DNA from: an uncultured Helicobacteraceae bacterium
GTDB lineage: Bacteria > Campylobacterota > Campylobacteria > Campylobacterales > Sulfurimonadaceae
Direction: 5' to 3'
NCBI GenBank assembly: GCA_903903705.1
Contig: CAIUZU010000311.1
Span: 1 to 6,487 of the forward strand
DNA: 6,487 nucleotides
In this document: in pieces, positions 1-6,285 of the stretch
Numbering within the stretch: position 1 is the stretch's first letter
Layout of the letters: each line of letters opens with the position of its first letter
Position numbers and translations under genes: made by a program
The notes under the pieces: generated by a model
Told to the model about the DNA's origin: nothing
Databases searched by the model: none
Seen by the model: the letters and a program-made list of their open reading frames with translations, nothing else

Positions 1-1
1 A

Positions 2-1357
2 GGTTATACTTGGGAAAGAGACTTAGAAGGTCTTTTTTACGCACTAGATCATCTCGATAATAAACCAGCAGAATATATTGATTTTATAATTGACAATCTT
101 TTGTATTATGGACCTGTCACTGCCATCGTGCGTTTGGCAGGAGTGGATTTAAATGATATTTTGGTTAATACAAAAGACTATATTGACATTATCTATGCAG
201 GTCAAACGATAGCGACTCCGTTTCGTTTTAGAAGTGAAGATGAAGTCAAAAAAATCATCGGCAGAATGTTGTCGCAGTCCAACAGAAAAGTGGATGAATC
301 ACATCCTATAGCTTCCGCAAAGTTATTAGACGGTTCTCGTGTAGAGGTGCAAATCCCCCCTATTGCCGCAAATCTTGATAAAGACGGCAAACCCGGCTCT
401 TATATAACTATTAGAAAATTTAGAGAAATTCCGCTTTTGTTTGAGACGCTTGTAGATTCAGGGATGATGGATATGAAAATTGCATATTTTCTCATAAAGG
501 CAGTGCAAGGAAAATTAAATATCGTAATATCCGGCGGTACTTCAAGTGGGAAAACAACATTTTTAAATTCTATTTCGCGTTTTATAGACGAGGGAGATCA
601 GCTCTTGACTATTGAAGATACAAAAGAGATGAAACCGCAGCTTCCATGCCATTCTATTCGTGCATTTGAGGCTCGCCCGCCAAATGAAGAAGGTGCTGGC
701 GAAATTACGATAGAGAGTCTCTTGCGTACCGCACTTCGCTCAAGTCCAAGGAGAATAATTGTCGGCGAATGTAGAGGACCCGAAATAGTAACTATGTTAA
801 ATGCCATGAACACCGGACATCCAGGCTCCATGACCACTATTCACTCAGATGATACGAAAGAGGCAATAGTGCGTATAGAAAATATGTTTCTAGAAGCTCG
901 TCCAACGGCAAATATGAATTTTGTGCGTTCTCAGATTATCTCTGCTGTTGATTTAATTGTGCAAATAGTTCGCTTTCCTGATGGAAAACGCCGAATTGTA
1001 AAAATTTCTGAACCGGAGAAAAGAATGGAAGAAAACGGTGTTGTTTCCATGCTCGATCTCTTTGAATTTAAAAAATCCAAAGAGAGTGAGAGTGTTATGG
1101 ATTCTAATGGAAAGTTTAGAGCCATTTCTGCTTCATCTCGTGCTTTGTCAATAATGCTTCAAAATGGCATAGCAGTGGATAGTCGTATTTTTGACAATGA
1201 TTTTATAGTATCAAAAGATATGTTGGTTAATGAATTAAAAAATTACTCTCCAAGTCGTATGTGCGGATGGGAGACTCACTATATGTCAGAGATAATTCAA
1301 ACATCTTATGTAGATGGGAAAAATATTATAGACAGATGGTCAAACTTACAATCATGA
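2..1357 (+). CDS. tadA: TadA/CpaF-family Tad pilus secretion ATPase, 5'-partial
   Basis: Hexameric cytoplasmic ATPase that powers Tad pilus assembly (VirB11/GspE superfamily). The frame is open to base 2 (451 codons visible) and already encodes family-like N-terminal sequence, so the gene starts upstream; the TTG at 101 is only an internal Leu codon. Order of motifs: N-terminal domain with DESHPIASAKLLDGSRVEVQ and ITIRKF, as in CpaF; Walker A GGTSSGKT at 533-556; Asp box LLTIEDTKEM near 604-633; Walker B region RIIVGE at 752-769, followed by CRGPE; His box HPGSMTTIH at 818-844. Walker A has Ser where the family often has Gly (GGTGSGKT), but the catalytic Lys and Thr are intact. The last roughly 45 residues, after VSKDM, appear to extend beyond the usual CpaF C-terminus. 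The stop TGA overlaps the tadB start (ATGA). All catalytic boxes are present, so it is expected to be active. VirB11 of a conjugation system is the alternative, but the neighbours argue for Tad. Confidence 0.95.
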   Translation, partial: GYTWERDLEGLFYALDHLDNKPAEYIDFIIDNLLYYGPVTAIVRLAGVDLNDILVNTKDYIDIIYAGQTIATPFRFRSEDEVKKIIGRMLSQSNRKVDESHPIASAKLLDGSRVEVQIPPIAANLDKDGKPGSYITIRKFREIPLLFETLVDSGMMDMKIAYFLIKAVQGKLNIVISGGTSSGKTTFLNSISRFIDEGDQLLTIEDTKEMKPQLPCHSIRAFEARPPNEEGAGEITIESLLRTALRSSPRRIIVGECRGPEIVTMLNAMNTGHPGSMTTIHSDDTKEAIVRIENMFLEARPTANMNFVRSQIISAVDLIVQIVRFPDGKRRIVKISEPEKRMEENGVVSMLDLFEFKKSKESESVMDSNGKFRAISASSRALSIMLQNGIAVDSRIFDNDFIVSKDMLVNELKNYSPSRMCGWETHYMSEIIQTSYVDGKNIIDRWSNLQS

Positions 1358-2289
1358 ATGAGTTTTATATAACTTCTTTATTGCTTTTTCTTTTTAGTGC
1401 AAGTGCATCAACTTTTTTGTATTGGATTTATTTGGAATATGCGCATGAAGAGTACTTAAACAACATTAGAGCGATGTTGTCTCAAAAAGGGGATGAGAAT
1501 GAGGCAATTTTAAGAACACAAAAAAGAGTTGCTTCAAAATCTATCAAATACCGAATAGAATCGCTAATAAAATTGACGGGACTTCCTTTTTCTTTATGGG
1601 TTTTCTTGAGTATTTATCTTATTTTTTTATTACTTTTTTGCTCTTTCTTCGCCCTATTTTTAAAGCATTACAGCGGTGTAATATTTGGTCTATTTTTTGG
1701 TTCATTCATTTTTTATATGATAATTAACGCAATAATCTTACATAGAAACAAAAATTTCAACAACTCTCTTGCAATCGCAATTTCCGTTCTTGTTAAAATG
1801 ATGAAAAATGGAATTGGATTTGAGCAAGCCATCGTAAAAGCGGTGGATGTCTCCAACTCAAAGATGTTTAAAGAGATATTTGCACAGTTTTTTAAAGAAA
1901 AAAATACAATCGGTGAAGATGAGGCTTTTGCCAATCTCAATCGGTTTGTAAACTCAAAAGAGCTTCTGATTTTTGCCCTTGCCGTGAAAATAGGTCGTGC
2001 AAGCGGCGGAAGATTTTCCAATACCCTGGAAAAAGTTGAAAAAACAATACAGTATAGAAAAAAAATGCAGCAGAAGGTAGATGTTATTACGCGAGAGGGG
2101 AGCATAGGTTCTTATATAGTTGCACTCATAGCGGTTTTTCTCTACTTTGCGCTTGATGTAAATTTTAATGGAAAGCTTCATGACTACTTCATGACATCAG
2201 AATATGGAAGATTTCAGCTTCTTATGATTTTTATTTGGATTTTTTTAGGGCTGGTGGCAAATAAATTTATAACGAGGATAGAGAAGTGA
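1354..2289 (+). CDS. tadB: TadB, Tad pilus inner-membrane platform protein (T2SSF family)
   Basis: Polytopic inner-membrane protein that, with TadC, forms the platform on which TadA acts. The chosen ATG at 1354 gives 311 residues and an ATGA overlap with the tadA stop; this puts a hydrophobic helix right at the N-terminus, as in TadB. In-frame alternatives are ATG 1336 (6 residues longer) and GTG 1261 (31 longer), the latter deep inside tadA and unlikely. Visible hydrophobic segments lie at about residues 7-27, 80-104, 107-130, 250-268 and 285-305. The cytoplasmic T2SSF domain spans about 135-265, with SLAIAISVLVKMMKNGIGFEQAI at its start, the region KIGRASGGRFSNTLEKVEKT in the middle and a final REGSIGSYIVALI helix start; the G-x-F-x-x-x-L-E-x-V pattern is characteristic of the family. 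Length is normal for TadB (about 300). No clear Shine-Dalgarno is seen before the start, so translation probably depends on coupling to tadA. Confidence 0.93.
   Translation: MNEFYITSLLLFLFSASASTFLYWIYLEYAHEEYLNNIRAMLSQKGDENEAILRTQKRVASKSIKYRIESLIKLTGLPFSLWVFLSIYLIFLLLFCSFFALFLKHYSGVIFGLFFGSFIFYMIINAIILHRNKNFNNSLAIAISVLVKMMKNGIGFEQAIVKAVDVSNSKMFKEIFAQFFKEKNTIGEDEAFANLNRFVNSKELLIFALAVKIGRASGGRFSNTLEKVEKTIQYRKKMQQKVDVITREGSIGSYIVALIAVFLYFALDVNFNGKLHDYFMTSEYGRFQLLMIFIWIFLGLVANKFITRIEK
2274..2277 (+). promoter_or_regulatory. Ribosome binding site supporting the GTG start of tadC
   Basis: GAGG lies 8 bases before GTG 2286, inside the last codons of tadB. It favours the GTGA-overlap start over the in-frame ATG at 2304, which lacks a comparable site. 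Confidence 0.5.
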
Positions 2290-3122
2290 TAGAAATAGTC
2301 TCCATGCTTATAGTGAAGCTCTCTTTGGTATGTTTTCTCTTGTTAGTTGCGTACTATAGCTATCTTATTTATAGACAAAAAAAATGGTTTAAAGCTGTTT
2401 TTGAAGTATATGATTTAGCTCTCTTAACACAAAAAGAGAATGAAAAATATAAAGAGTTTAAGCTTAAGCTTACTCGTGGCGGTATAACACAAAAAGAGTT
2501 CATAGAGATTATCGGGGTTGCTGTGCTTGCCGGCATCTCTCTCTTTTCGCTTGTTTTTATCATAAATTTTTCTCCCATGATGAAAATCGCACTTGGAGTC
2601 TTGGGTCTGAGCATTGCACTCTTGATGCCGTTTTTATATCTTGAAGAGCAGATAAAAGCAAGAATCAAAAGAATAGATAACGATCTTGCAATATTTATCG
2701 ATTTGCTTATCATCATCCTTGAGGGCGGGGGTGGTTTAAATAACGCAATAGACGAGGTTACGATAAAAGGTACGGCGGTGCTTGGAAAAGATTTGCTAGA
2801 GGAGTCAAAGCGTTTTAAAAATGAGCTTATAACATATAGCAGTGAGGTAGCATATGCCAATTTAGTAAAAAGAACCGGTTCAGAAGCGGTTGCAACGATT
2901 GTCGGTTATATGAAACTCTCAGAAGAGACAGGTATCGGGGTGAAGAGCATCTTTGAGAATCAGTCTGAAGAGATAAAGTCTGCAGAGATGCTGAGTATAG
3001 AGAAAAAAGCAGCAACGATGAATATAAGCATTACTTTTACAATGTTTCTATTTATCTTGCCGGCCATTATAGCGATGGTTGCTTTTCCTATGGCAGCAGA
3101 TGCTTTAATGCCAAAATTTTAA
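2286..3122 (+). CDS. tadC: TadC, Tad pilus inner-membrane platform protein (T2SSF family)
   Basis: Second platform protein, paralogous to TadB and expected to form a complex with it and TadA in the inner membrane. It has 278 residues, typical for TadC. Hydrophobic segments are visible at about residues 7-28, 75-95, 98-118 and 245-268. The T2SSF domain covers about 133-260: it opens with LAIFIDLLIIILEGGGGLNN, continues through TIVGYMKLSEETGIG and an IKSAEMLSIEKKAATMNI segment, and ends in a hydrophobic helix with PAIIAMVAFP. TadB and TadC together supply the two halves that are fused in GspF/PilC. The GTG start overlaps the tadB stop by four bases (GTGA), a second case of translational coupling in this operon. 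The ATG at 2304 would shorten the protein by six residues without harming any domain, so the exact start is not fixed. The downstream cpaB gene begins 10 bases after the stop. Confidence 0.93.
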   Translation: MIEIVSMLIVKLSLVCFLLLVAYYSYLIYRQKKWFKAVFEVYDLALLTQKENEKYKEFKLKLTRGGITQKEFIEIIGVAVLAGISLFSLVFIINFSPMMKIALGVLGLSIALLMPFLYLEEQIKARIKRIDNDLAIFIDLLIIILEGGGGLNNAIDEVTIKGTAVLGKDLLEESKRFKNELITYSSEVAYANLVKRTGSEAVATIVGYMKLSEETGIGVKSIFENQSEEIKSAEMLSIEKKAATMNISITFTMFLFILPAIIAMVAFPMAADALMPKF

Positions 3123-3127
3123 AAGGA
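3123..3127 (+). promoter_or_regulatory. Ribosome binding site of cpaB
   Basis: AAGGA directly after the tadC stop, five bases before ATG 3133. It fixes the cpaB start and fills most of the 10-base gap. Confidence 0.65.
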
Positions 3128-3132
3128 TTGAC

Positions 3133-4041
3133 ATGGGACAGAAAAAGACAAAGATTTTTATAGGGATATTGCTTACTCTGATAATGTTTGCATCATCACT
3201 CGCGCTTGTGATGTACTCAAAACAAAATGAGTTAAAAAAGCAAGTTGAGAGTCAAGTAGAGGTGTATGTATCTGCTAAAGACCTCAAAGAGGGAGATAGC
3301 ATAGGTGCAAAAGAGATAGTGCTCAAAAAAATGCCTAAGAGCTATATCGATTTTACGCCTCTTACAAAAGAGGAGATTTTGGGAAGATTTGCAAAAGTAG
3401 TTATCTTTGCAAATGAGCCGTTGCGTCCTGAAAAAATCACGCTTACAAAAGTTGTCCAAGAAGATAAAAAGGAGGTGGCGACACCAAAAGCAAAAGAGGA
3501 AGAACCAGCAGTAAAACGCTTAAGCAGCGATACAGTTTCTCTCTCGCTTGAACTGTTTAAAAACCTAGATATATCTTTGCAAAAAGATGATTTTATAGAC
3601 ATTGTTTCTGTGTCGCCATCTAAAAAAGAGCGTGATGATTACGAGTTTGCGACAACATACGTCGCACTGCATGTAAAAATCCACTCTTTTGGAAGTGGCA
3701 CCAAAGAGATGCAAAAAACGGTGCATGAAGAGTATGATGAAAAAACGAAGCAGAGCAGAAGAAGTGTTGCGGACACTTTGATTTTGGAGATGTCTCCATT
3801 GGAAATCAAAAATTTTCTAGCAATGTACTATAAAACACAAGAGCTCAATGCACAAAAAGTTCATAGCACAAAAGAAAATCGAGGACATCTCTGGATGGTT
3901 CGATGCTCAAGCGATGCCAACGATACATTTGCAAAAGAGAAAGAGATGCTTCTTTTAAAAGAGAAGATAAATAAACTAAAGGTTGAGAACAATCCAAAAC
4001 CTCCAATAGTCCATGCGGTAAAAATATCCTATGAAGAGTAG
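3133..4041 (+). CDS. cpaB: CpaB/RcpC, Flp pilus assembly protein with SAF domain
   Basis: Inner-membrane-anchored periplasmic protein of Tad systems, thought to assist the secretin or the pilus passage through the periplasm. The 302-residue product has a positively charged start and one hydrophobic segment (residues 8-28; uncleaved anchor or signal peptide). An SAF domain follows at about 42-103, with VYVSAKDLKEGDSIGAKEIV and a later GRFAKVVIFANEPLRPEKI that match the family pattern of Flp assembly CpaB. A charged Lys/Glu linker lies at about 108-128. An RcpC-type C-terminal domain spans about 130-258, with LSLELFKNLDISLQKDDFID and a final TLILEMSPLEIKNFL. It contains a polar insert near 187-212. 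After the domain, residues 265-285 (KEKEMLLLKEKINKLKVEN) are heptad-like and may form a short coiled coil. The strong RBS supports the start. The last 11 bases overlap the next gene. SAF proteins also occur in flagellar P-ring chaperones (FlgA), but architecture and context point to CpaB. Confidence 0.92.
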   Translation: MGQKKTKIFIGILLTLIMFASSLALVMYSKQNELKKQVESQVEVYVSAKDLKEGDSIGAKEIVLKKMPKSYIDFTPLTKEEILGRFAKVVIFANEPLRPEKITLTKVVQEDKKEVATPKAKEEEPAVKRLSSDTVSLSLELFKNLDISLQKDDFIDIVSVSPSKKERDDYEFATTYVALHVKIHSFGSGTKEMQKTVHEEYDEKTKQSRRSVADTLILEMSPLEIKNFLAMYYKTQELNAQKVHSTKENRGHLWMVRCSSDANDTFAKEKEMLLLKEKINKLKVENNPKPPIVHAVKISYEE

Positions 4042-4474
4042 AACGACTTGGCGAAATGGATTTGGTTTGGCACAGATTATGGCTTTGCTTCTCGTTGTGT
4101 TGCCGACCATGGCTTTTATCGTCACATTTCTTTTGGACTATTGGGCTTTGATGCGTATTGACAATAATTTAAAACTCATCGCAAACATGGCAACAAGCAG
4201 ACTAAACGGCATGTCTGATTTATCTGTAGATGTAAATGCCTCTTTGCCTGAAAACCAGTTGCTTCAAGACACGCTCTCCTCCTTTTGTCCAAATGGCAAA
4301 GGTGTTGGTTTTGCAGGAAGCAGAAAGGGCGATGGCGCAGGCAAGGGGTATATCGAGGTGAGTGTAAGTTATGACTATAACGGTACATATTTAAAAGATA
4401 AAAATCTCGTTACTAAAATGACCACGTATTCGTACCATGATCAAAATGCAACGATAGAACTTAGCTGCAAATAA
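4031..4474 (+). CDS. TadE-like minor pseudopilin of the Tad system
   Basis: Small protein of 147 residues with a short basic leader (MKSRTTWRNG), a single hydrophobic helix at about residues 14-36 and an amphipathic stretch DYWALMRIDNNLKLIANMAT, followed by a polar, probably extracytoplasmic domain. This is the layout of TadE/TadF minor pilins, which are cleaved by the prepilin peptidase after the leader Gly; the predicted site is Gly10-Phe11. Unlike canonical TadE, position +5 after the cut is Gln, not Glu. Two cysteines (Cys86 and Cys146) could form a disulphide in the C-terminal domain. The ATG at 4031 lies inside the end of cpaB (11-base overlap) and has no evident Shine-Dalgarno, so translation is probably coupled. 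The next in-frame Met (17) would destroy the leader. Assignment rests on topology and location between cpaB and the secretin rather than on a strong sequence match; a general prepilin-like or anchor protein is the alternative. Confidence 0.72.
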   Translation: MKSRTTWRNGFGLAQIMALLLVVLPTMAFIVTFLLDYWALMRIDNNLKLIANMATSRLNGMSDLSVDVNASLPENQLLQDTLSSFCPNGKGVGFAGSRKGDGAGKGYIEVSVSYDYNGTYLKDKNLVTKMTTYSYHDQNATIELSCK

Positions 4475-4478
4475 AGGA
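4473..4478 (+). promoter_or_regulatory. Ribosome binding site of the secretin gene
   Basis: AAAGGA overlaps the stop codon of the TadE-like gene and stands five bases before ATG 4484. It fixes the secretin start and the operon link. Confidence 0.65.
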
Positions 4479-4483
4479 AAAAA

Positions 4484-6190
4484 ATGAAAAAAATAGTGCT
4501 AATGATTGCTCTTTGTATAATGCTTTTTGCCAAAGATATTATGGTCTTTGAAAATGAGTATAATCTGCTTTTACTAGAAAAAAAAGTAGAAAAGCTTATT
4601 ATTGGAAGCAAGGAGATTGTAAATGTTTCCGTATTAAGTGAAAATCAATCTTCCGATACTCTTTTAAAGCTCTTTGGCAAGAAAAGCGGCAATACATCCA
4701 TCCTTGTTTTTTACAAAGACAAGAGCATAGAAAACCATCATATCTATGTAAATCAGAACTTGGGCTACATTCAAAAGATGGTCAATGTGATAGAGCCAAA
4801 AATCTTTTTAAGCAGAGTAGGCAATGGTTCAACCGTTGTCTCAGGAGAGTTTAGTGATCCGCATCAAAAAAAGCGTGTCTATTCTGTGCTTGAAAACGCC
4901 GGGATAGATACAAAAAAGCTTATGGACATTACGCATACAAAAAAAGTCAACAAGATGATTCGTACGAAGCTCTATCTTGTGGAGATAAACAACCAAAGAG
5001 CAGAAGAGTTAGGCGGTGTCACGGGACTTAGGTTTTTTGACAAACACAAAGATATTACACTCAATGCAAATATGGCAACTAGTGTGACTTTTAGCGGATT
5101 TTTGCTCGATAACTTGGGAGATTTTTCGGTAAAAACAGGAAGTTCCATCGTGGGAACACTGAACTTTTTGCAAGATAAAGGCATAGCAAAGATATTGGAT
5201 GACACGGTACTGCTTACAACTGAGGATAAAAATGCAAGTTTTCGTGTCGGTGGCGAGGTCTATATACCAACAGGTATAAGAGAAAACGGAGTGGGATTTC
5301 CAACCATAGAGCTTGAAGAAAAAGAGTATGGATTGAGCCTTGTGCTTACAACTTACTTCATGGAAAAAGATAACTTTATGCACATGGATATAGACATAAA
5401 AGACAGCGCATTTGACAACACGGCAAGCCATAATGTGCAGCTTGGGGAGTTTACAACAGTTCCATCTTTTGTGAGTAAAAACATAAAAACAGACATTGTT
5501 GCGCAATCTGGTCAAATCATAGCGTTGGGTGGAAGGTTGCATAAAGAAGAGTACAATCAGGAGCAAAAGATACCGCTACTTGGCGATATACCGCTTTTGG
5601 GAGAGCTTTTTAAAAGAAAAGTTTCAGGCTCTAAAGAGAATGACCTTCTCTTTTTCCTCGTTCCTGAAATAGTCGATGCAAATGAAAACATTAACGATAC
5701 ACATTTCTATCGTGATTTCAAAAACTCAAGTAATCTGTTACGTGAAAATATTTTAGATATAAATGTATCAAAAGCGAAGAATGATATACAATCTGAAATA
5801 ATTACTAAGGAGCAGAGCATATTGCTTGAGCCTAAGATGAATTTTGCTCAAGAAAAAGAATATGAAAAACAAATCATTGCAATAATCAGCGAGGAGGATG
5901 CTCAAGCTCAGGAGCAAACTTCTTTGGAAAATTCAATCCAAGAAAACAAGCAAGTGCAACAAGAGAAGAAAAAGATCTATATGGTTACATCTGAACGAAC
6001 CTTTTTAAGAGAAAAACCATTGGATGGCAAAAAGAGTTCTGTTTGGTTAGAGGGGCATAAATTTACAATAAGTGGCATAAAAGAGTATGATAATTCTGTA
6101 TGGCTGAAGATAAAAGAGGACTGTCTTCAAGAGTGCAATGTTGCAGAACAAGAGCTTTGGATATCTCAAAAACATGCGAAGGAGTTATAA
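4484..6190 (+). CDS. cpaC: CpaC/RcpA, Tad pilus outer-membrane secretin with C-terminal SH3-like extension
   Basis: Forms the multimeric outer-membrane channel for the pilus. The 568-residue product starts with an apparent Sec signal peptide (MKKIVLMIALCIMLFA, cut near Ala16). Next comes a pilus/T2SS-T3SS N-terminal domain (about 18-92) that matches the CpaC pattern: an IVNVSVLSENQ-like strand followed by GKKSGNTSILVFYKD. A BON-like ring-building segment follows at about 104-150 (STVVSGEFSDPHQKKRVYSV). The secretin domain spans about 158-396 and contains VGGEVYIPTG, SGQIIALGGRL and the hallmark IPLLGDIPLLGELFKRK (363-379), ending in LLFFLVPEIVD. Usual CpaC/RcpA proteins end shortly after this point. 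Here about 170 more residues follow: a Gln/Glu/Lys-rich linker (about 398-495) and a C-terminal SH3-like fold. Cys11 lies in the signal peptide, but the preceding Ile-Ala-Leu is a poor lipobox, so a lipoprotein is unlikely. The gene lies nine bases after the TadE-like gene and is followed by a 95-base gap. Confidence 0.95.
   Translation: MKKIVLMIALCIMLFAKDIMVFENEYNLLLLEKKVEKLIIGSKEIVNVSVLSENQSSDTLLKLFGKKSGNTSILVFYKDKSIENHHIYVNQNLGYIQKMVNVIEPKIFLSRVGNGSTVVSGEFSDPHQKKRVYSVLENAGIDTKKLMDITHTKKVNKMIRTKLYLVEINNQRAEELGGVTGLRFFDKHKDITLNANMATSVTFSGFLLDNLGDFSVKTGSSIVGTLNFLQDKGIAKILDDTVLLTTEDKNASFRVGGEVYIPTGIRENGVGFPTIELEEKEYGLSLVLTTYFMEKDNFMHMDIDIKDSAFDNTASHNVQLGEFTTVPSFVSKNIKTDIVAQSGQIIALGGRLHKEEYNQEQKIPLLGDIPLLGELFKRKVSGSKENDLLFFLVPEIVDANENINDTHFYRDFKNSSNLLRENILDINVSKAKNDIQSEIITKEQSILLEPKMNFAQEKEYEKQIIAIISEEDAQAQEQTSLENSIQENKQVQQEKKKIYMVTSERTFLREKPLDGKKSSVWLEGHKFTISGIKEYDNSVWLKIKEDCLQECNVAEQELWISQKHAKEL
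5972..6187 (+). other. SH3-like C-terminal domain of the secretin
   Basis: Residues 497-568 of the secretin read like a bacterial SH3b (SH3_3-type) module. VTSERTFLREKP corresponds to the usual VTA-x-LNVRSGP first strand and turn, SVWLEGHKFTISG to the central strands, SVWLKIKE to the W-x-K-V/I strand, and ELWISQKHAKEL to the closing GWV-x-x-x-YL strand. An insertion between the last two strands carries Cys547 and Cys551 (CLQEC). Such modules often bind peptidoglycan or protein partners in the periplasm. Assignment is by pattern only. Confidence 0.65.
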
Positions 6191-6223
6191 GTATTCATGA
6201 TACGACAAGTAAGCAAAAATGAT

Positions 6224-6252
6224 TTGCCAATGACAAAGAAAAGTGGTATAAT
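6224..6252 (+). promoter_or_regulatory. Sigma70-type promoter of the pilin gene
   Basis: TTGCCA (6224-6229, one mismatch to TTGACA), a 17-base spacer, and a perfect TATAAT (6247-6252) preceded by TGG, giving an extended -10 (TGnTATAAT) as favoured in Campylobacterota. Transcription would begin near 6259, leaving a leader of about 27 bases. It sits in the only sizeable gap of the cluster and would let the pilin be made independently of, and more abundantly than, the assembly proteins. Confidence 0.75.
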
Positions 6253-6274
6253 TATTTCACTTTATTTAATGAAA

Positions 6275-6281
6275 AAGGAGA
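6275..6281 (+). promoter_or_regulatory. Strong ribosome binding site of the pilin gene
   Basis: AAGGAGA, close to the ideal anti-16S complement, lies four to five bases before ATG 6286. It is the best Shine-Dalgarno in the window and fits high expression of a structural subunit. Confidence 0.75.
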
Positions 6282-6285
6282 GACT

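Noticed and set aside
1261..1353. GTG 1261 (and ATG 1336) as the tadB start
   Set aside because: It would overlap tadA by about 97 bases and add a polar, non-family extension before the first membrane helix; the ATGA overlap at 1354 is the better start.
101..1357. TTG at 101 as the start of the TadA ATPase
   Set aside because: The frame is open to the left edge and the 33 codons before the TTG encode plausible family sequence, so the gene is simply cut by the window.
2424..2500. Repeated AACACAAAAAGAG words in tadC
   Set aside because: Two short copies at unrelated coding positions, explained by frequent Gln-Lys-Glu codons in A-rich DNA.
2369..2860. 163-codon open frame on the - strand inside tadC
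   Set aside because: Opposite strongly conserved TadC sequence; composition is Ser/Ile-rich as expected for a shadow frame.
4068..4083. TGGCAC followed by a GC near the start of the TadE-like gene as a sigma54 promoter
   Set aside because: The GG-to-GC spacing is 11 rather than the required 10, the downstream half is poor, and it lies within a coding region.
5009..5566. 185-codon open frame on the - strand inside the secretin gene
   Set aside because: It lies fully opposite a clear secretin coding sequence, has Cys/His-rich shadow composition, no domain and no promoter or RBS.
6191..6203. Small inverted repeat GTAT-TCATG-ATAC just after the secretin stop as a terminator
   Set aside because: Only four base pairs in the stem, no G+C and no following T run.
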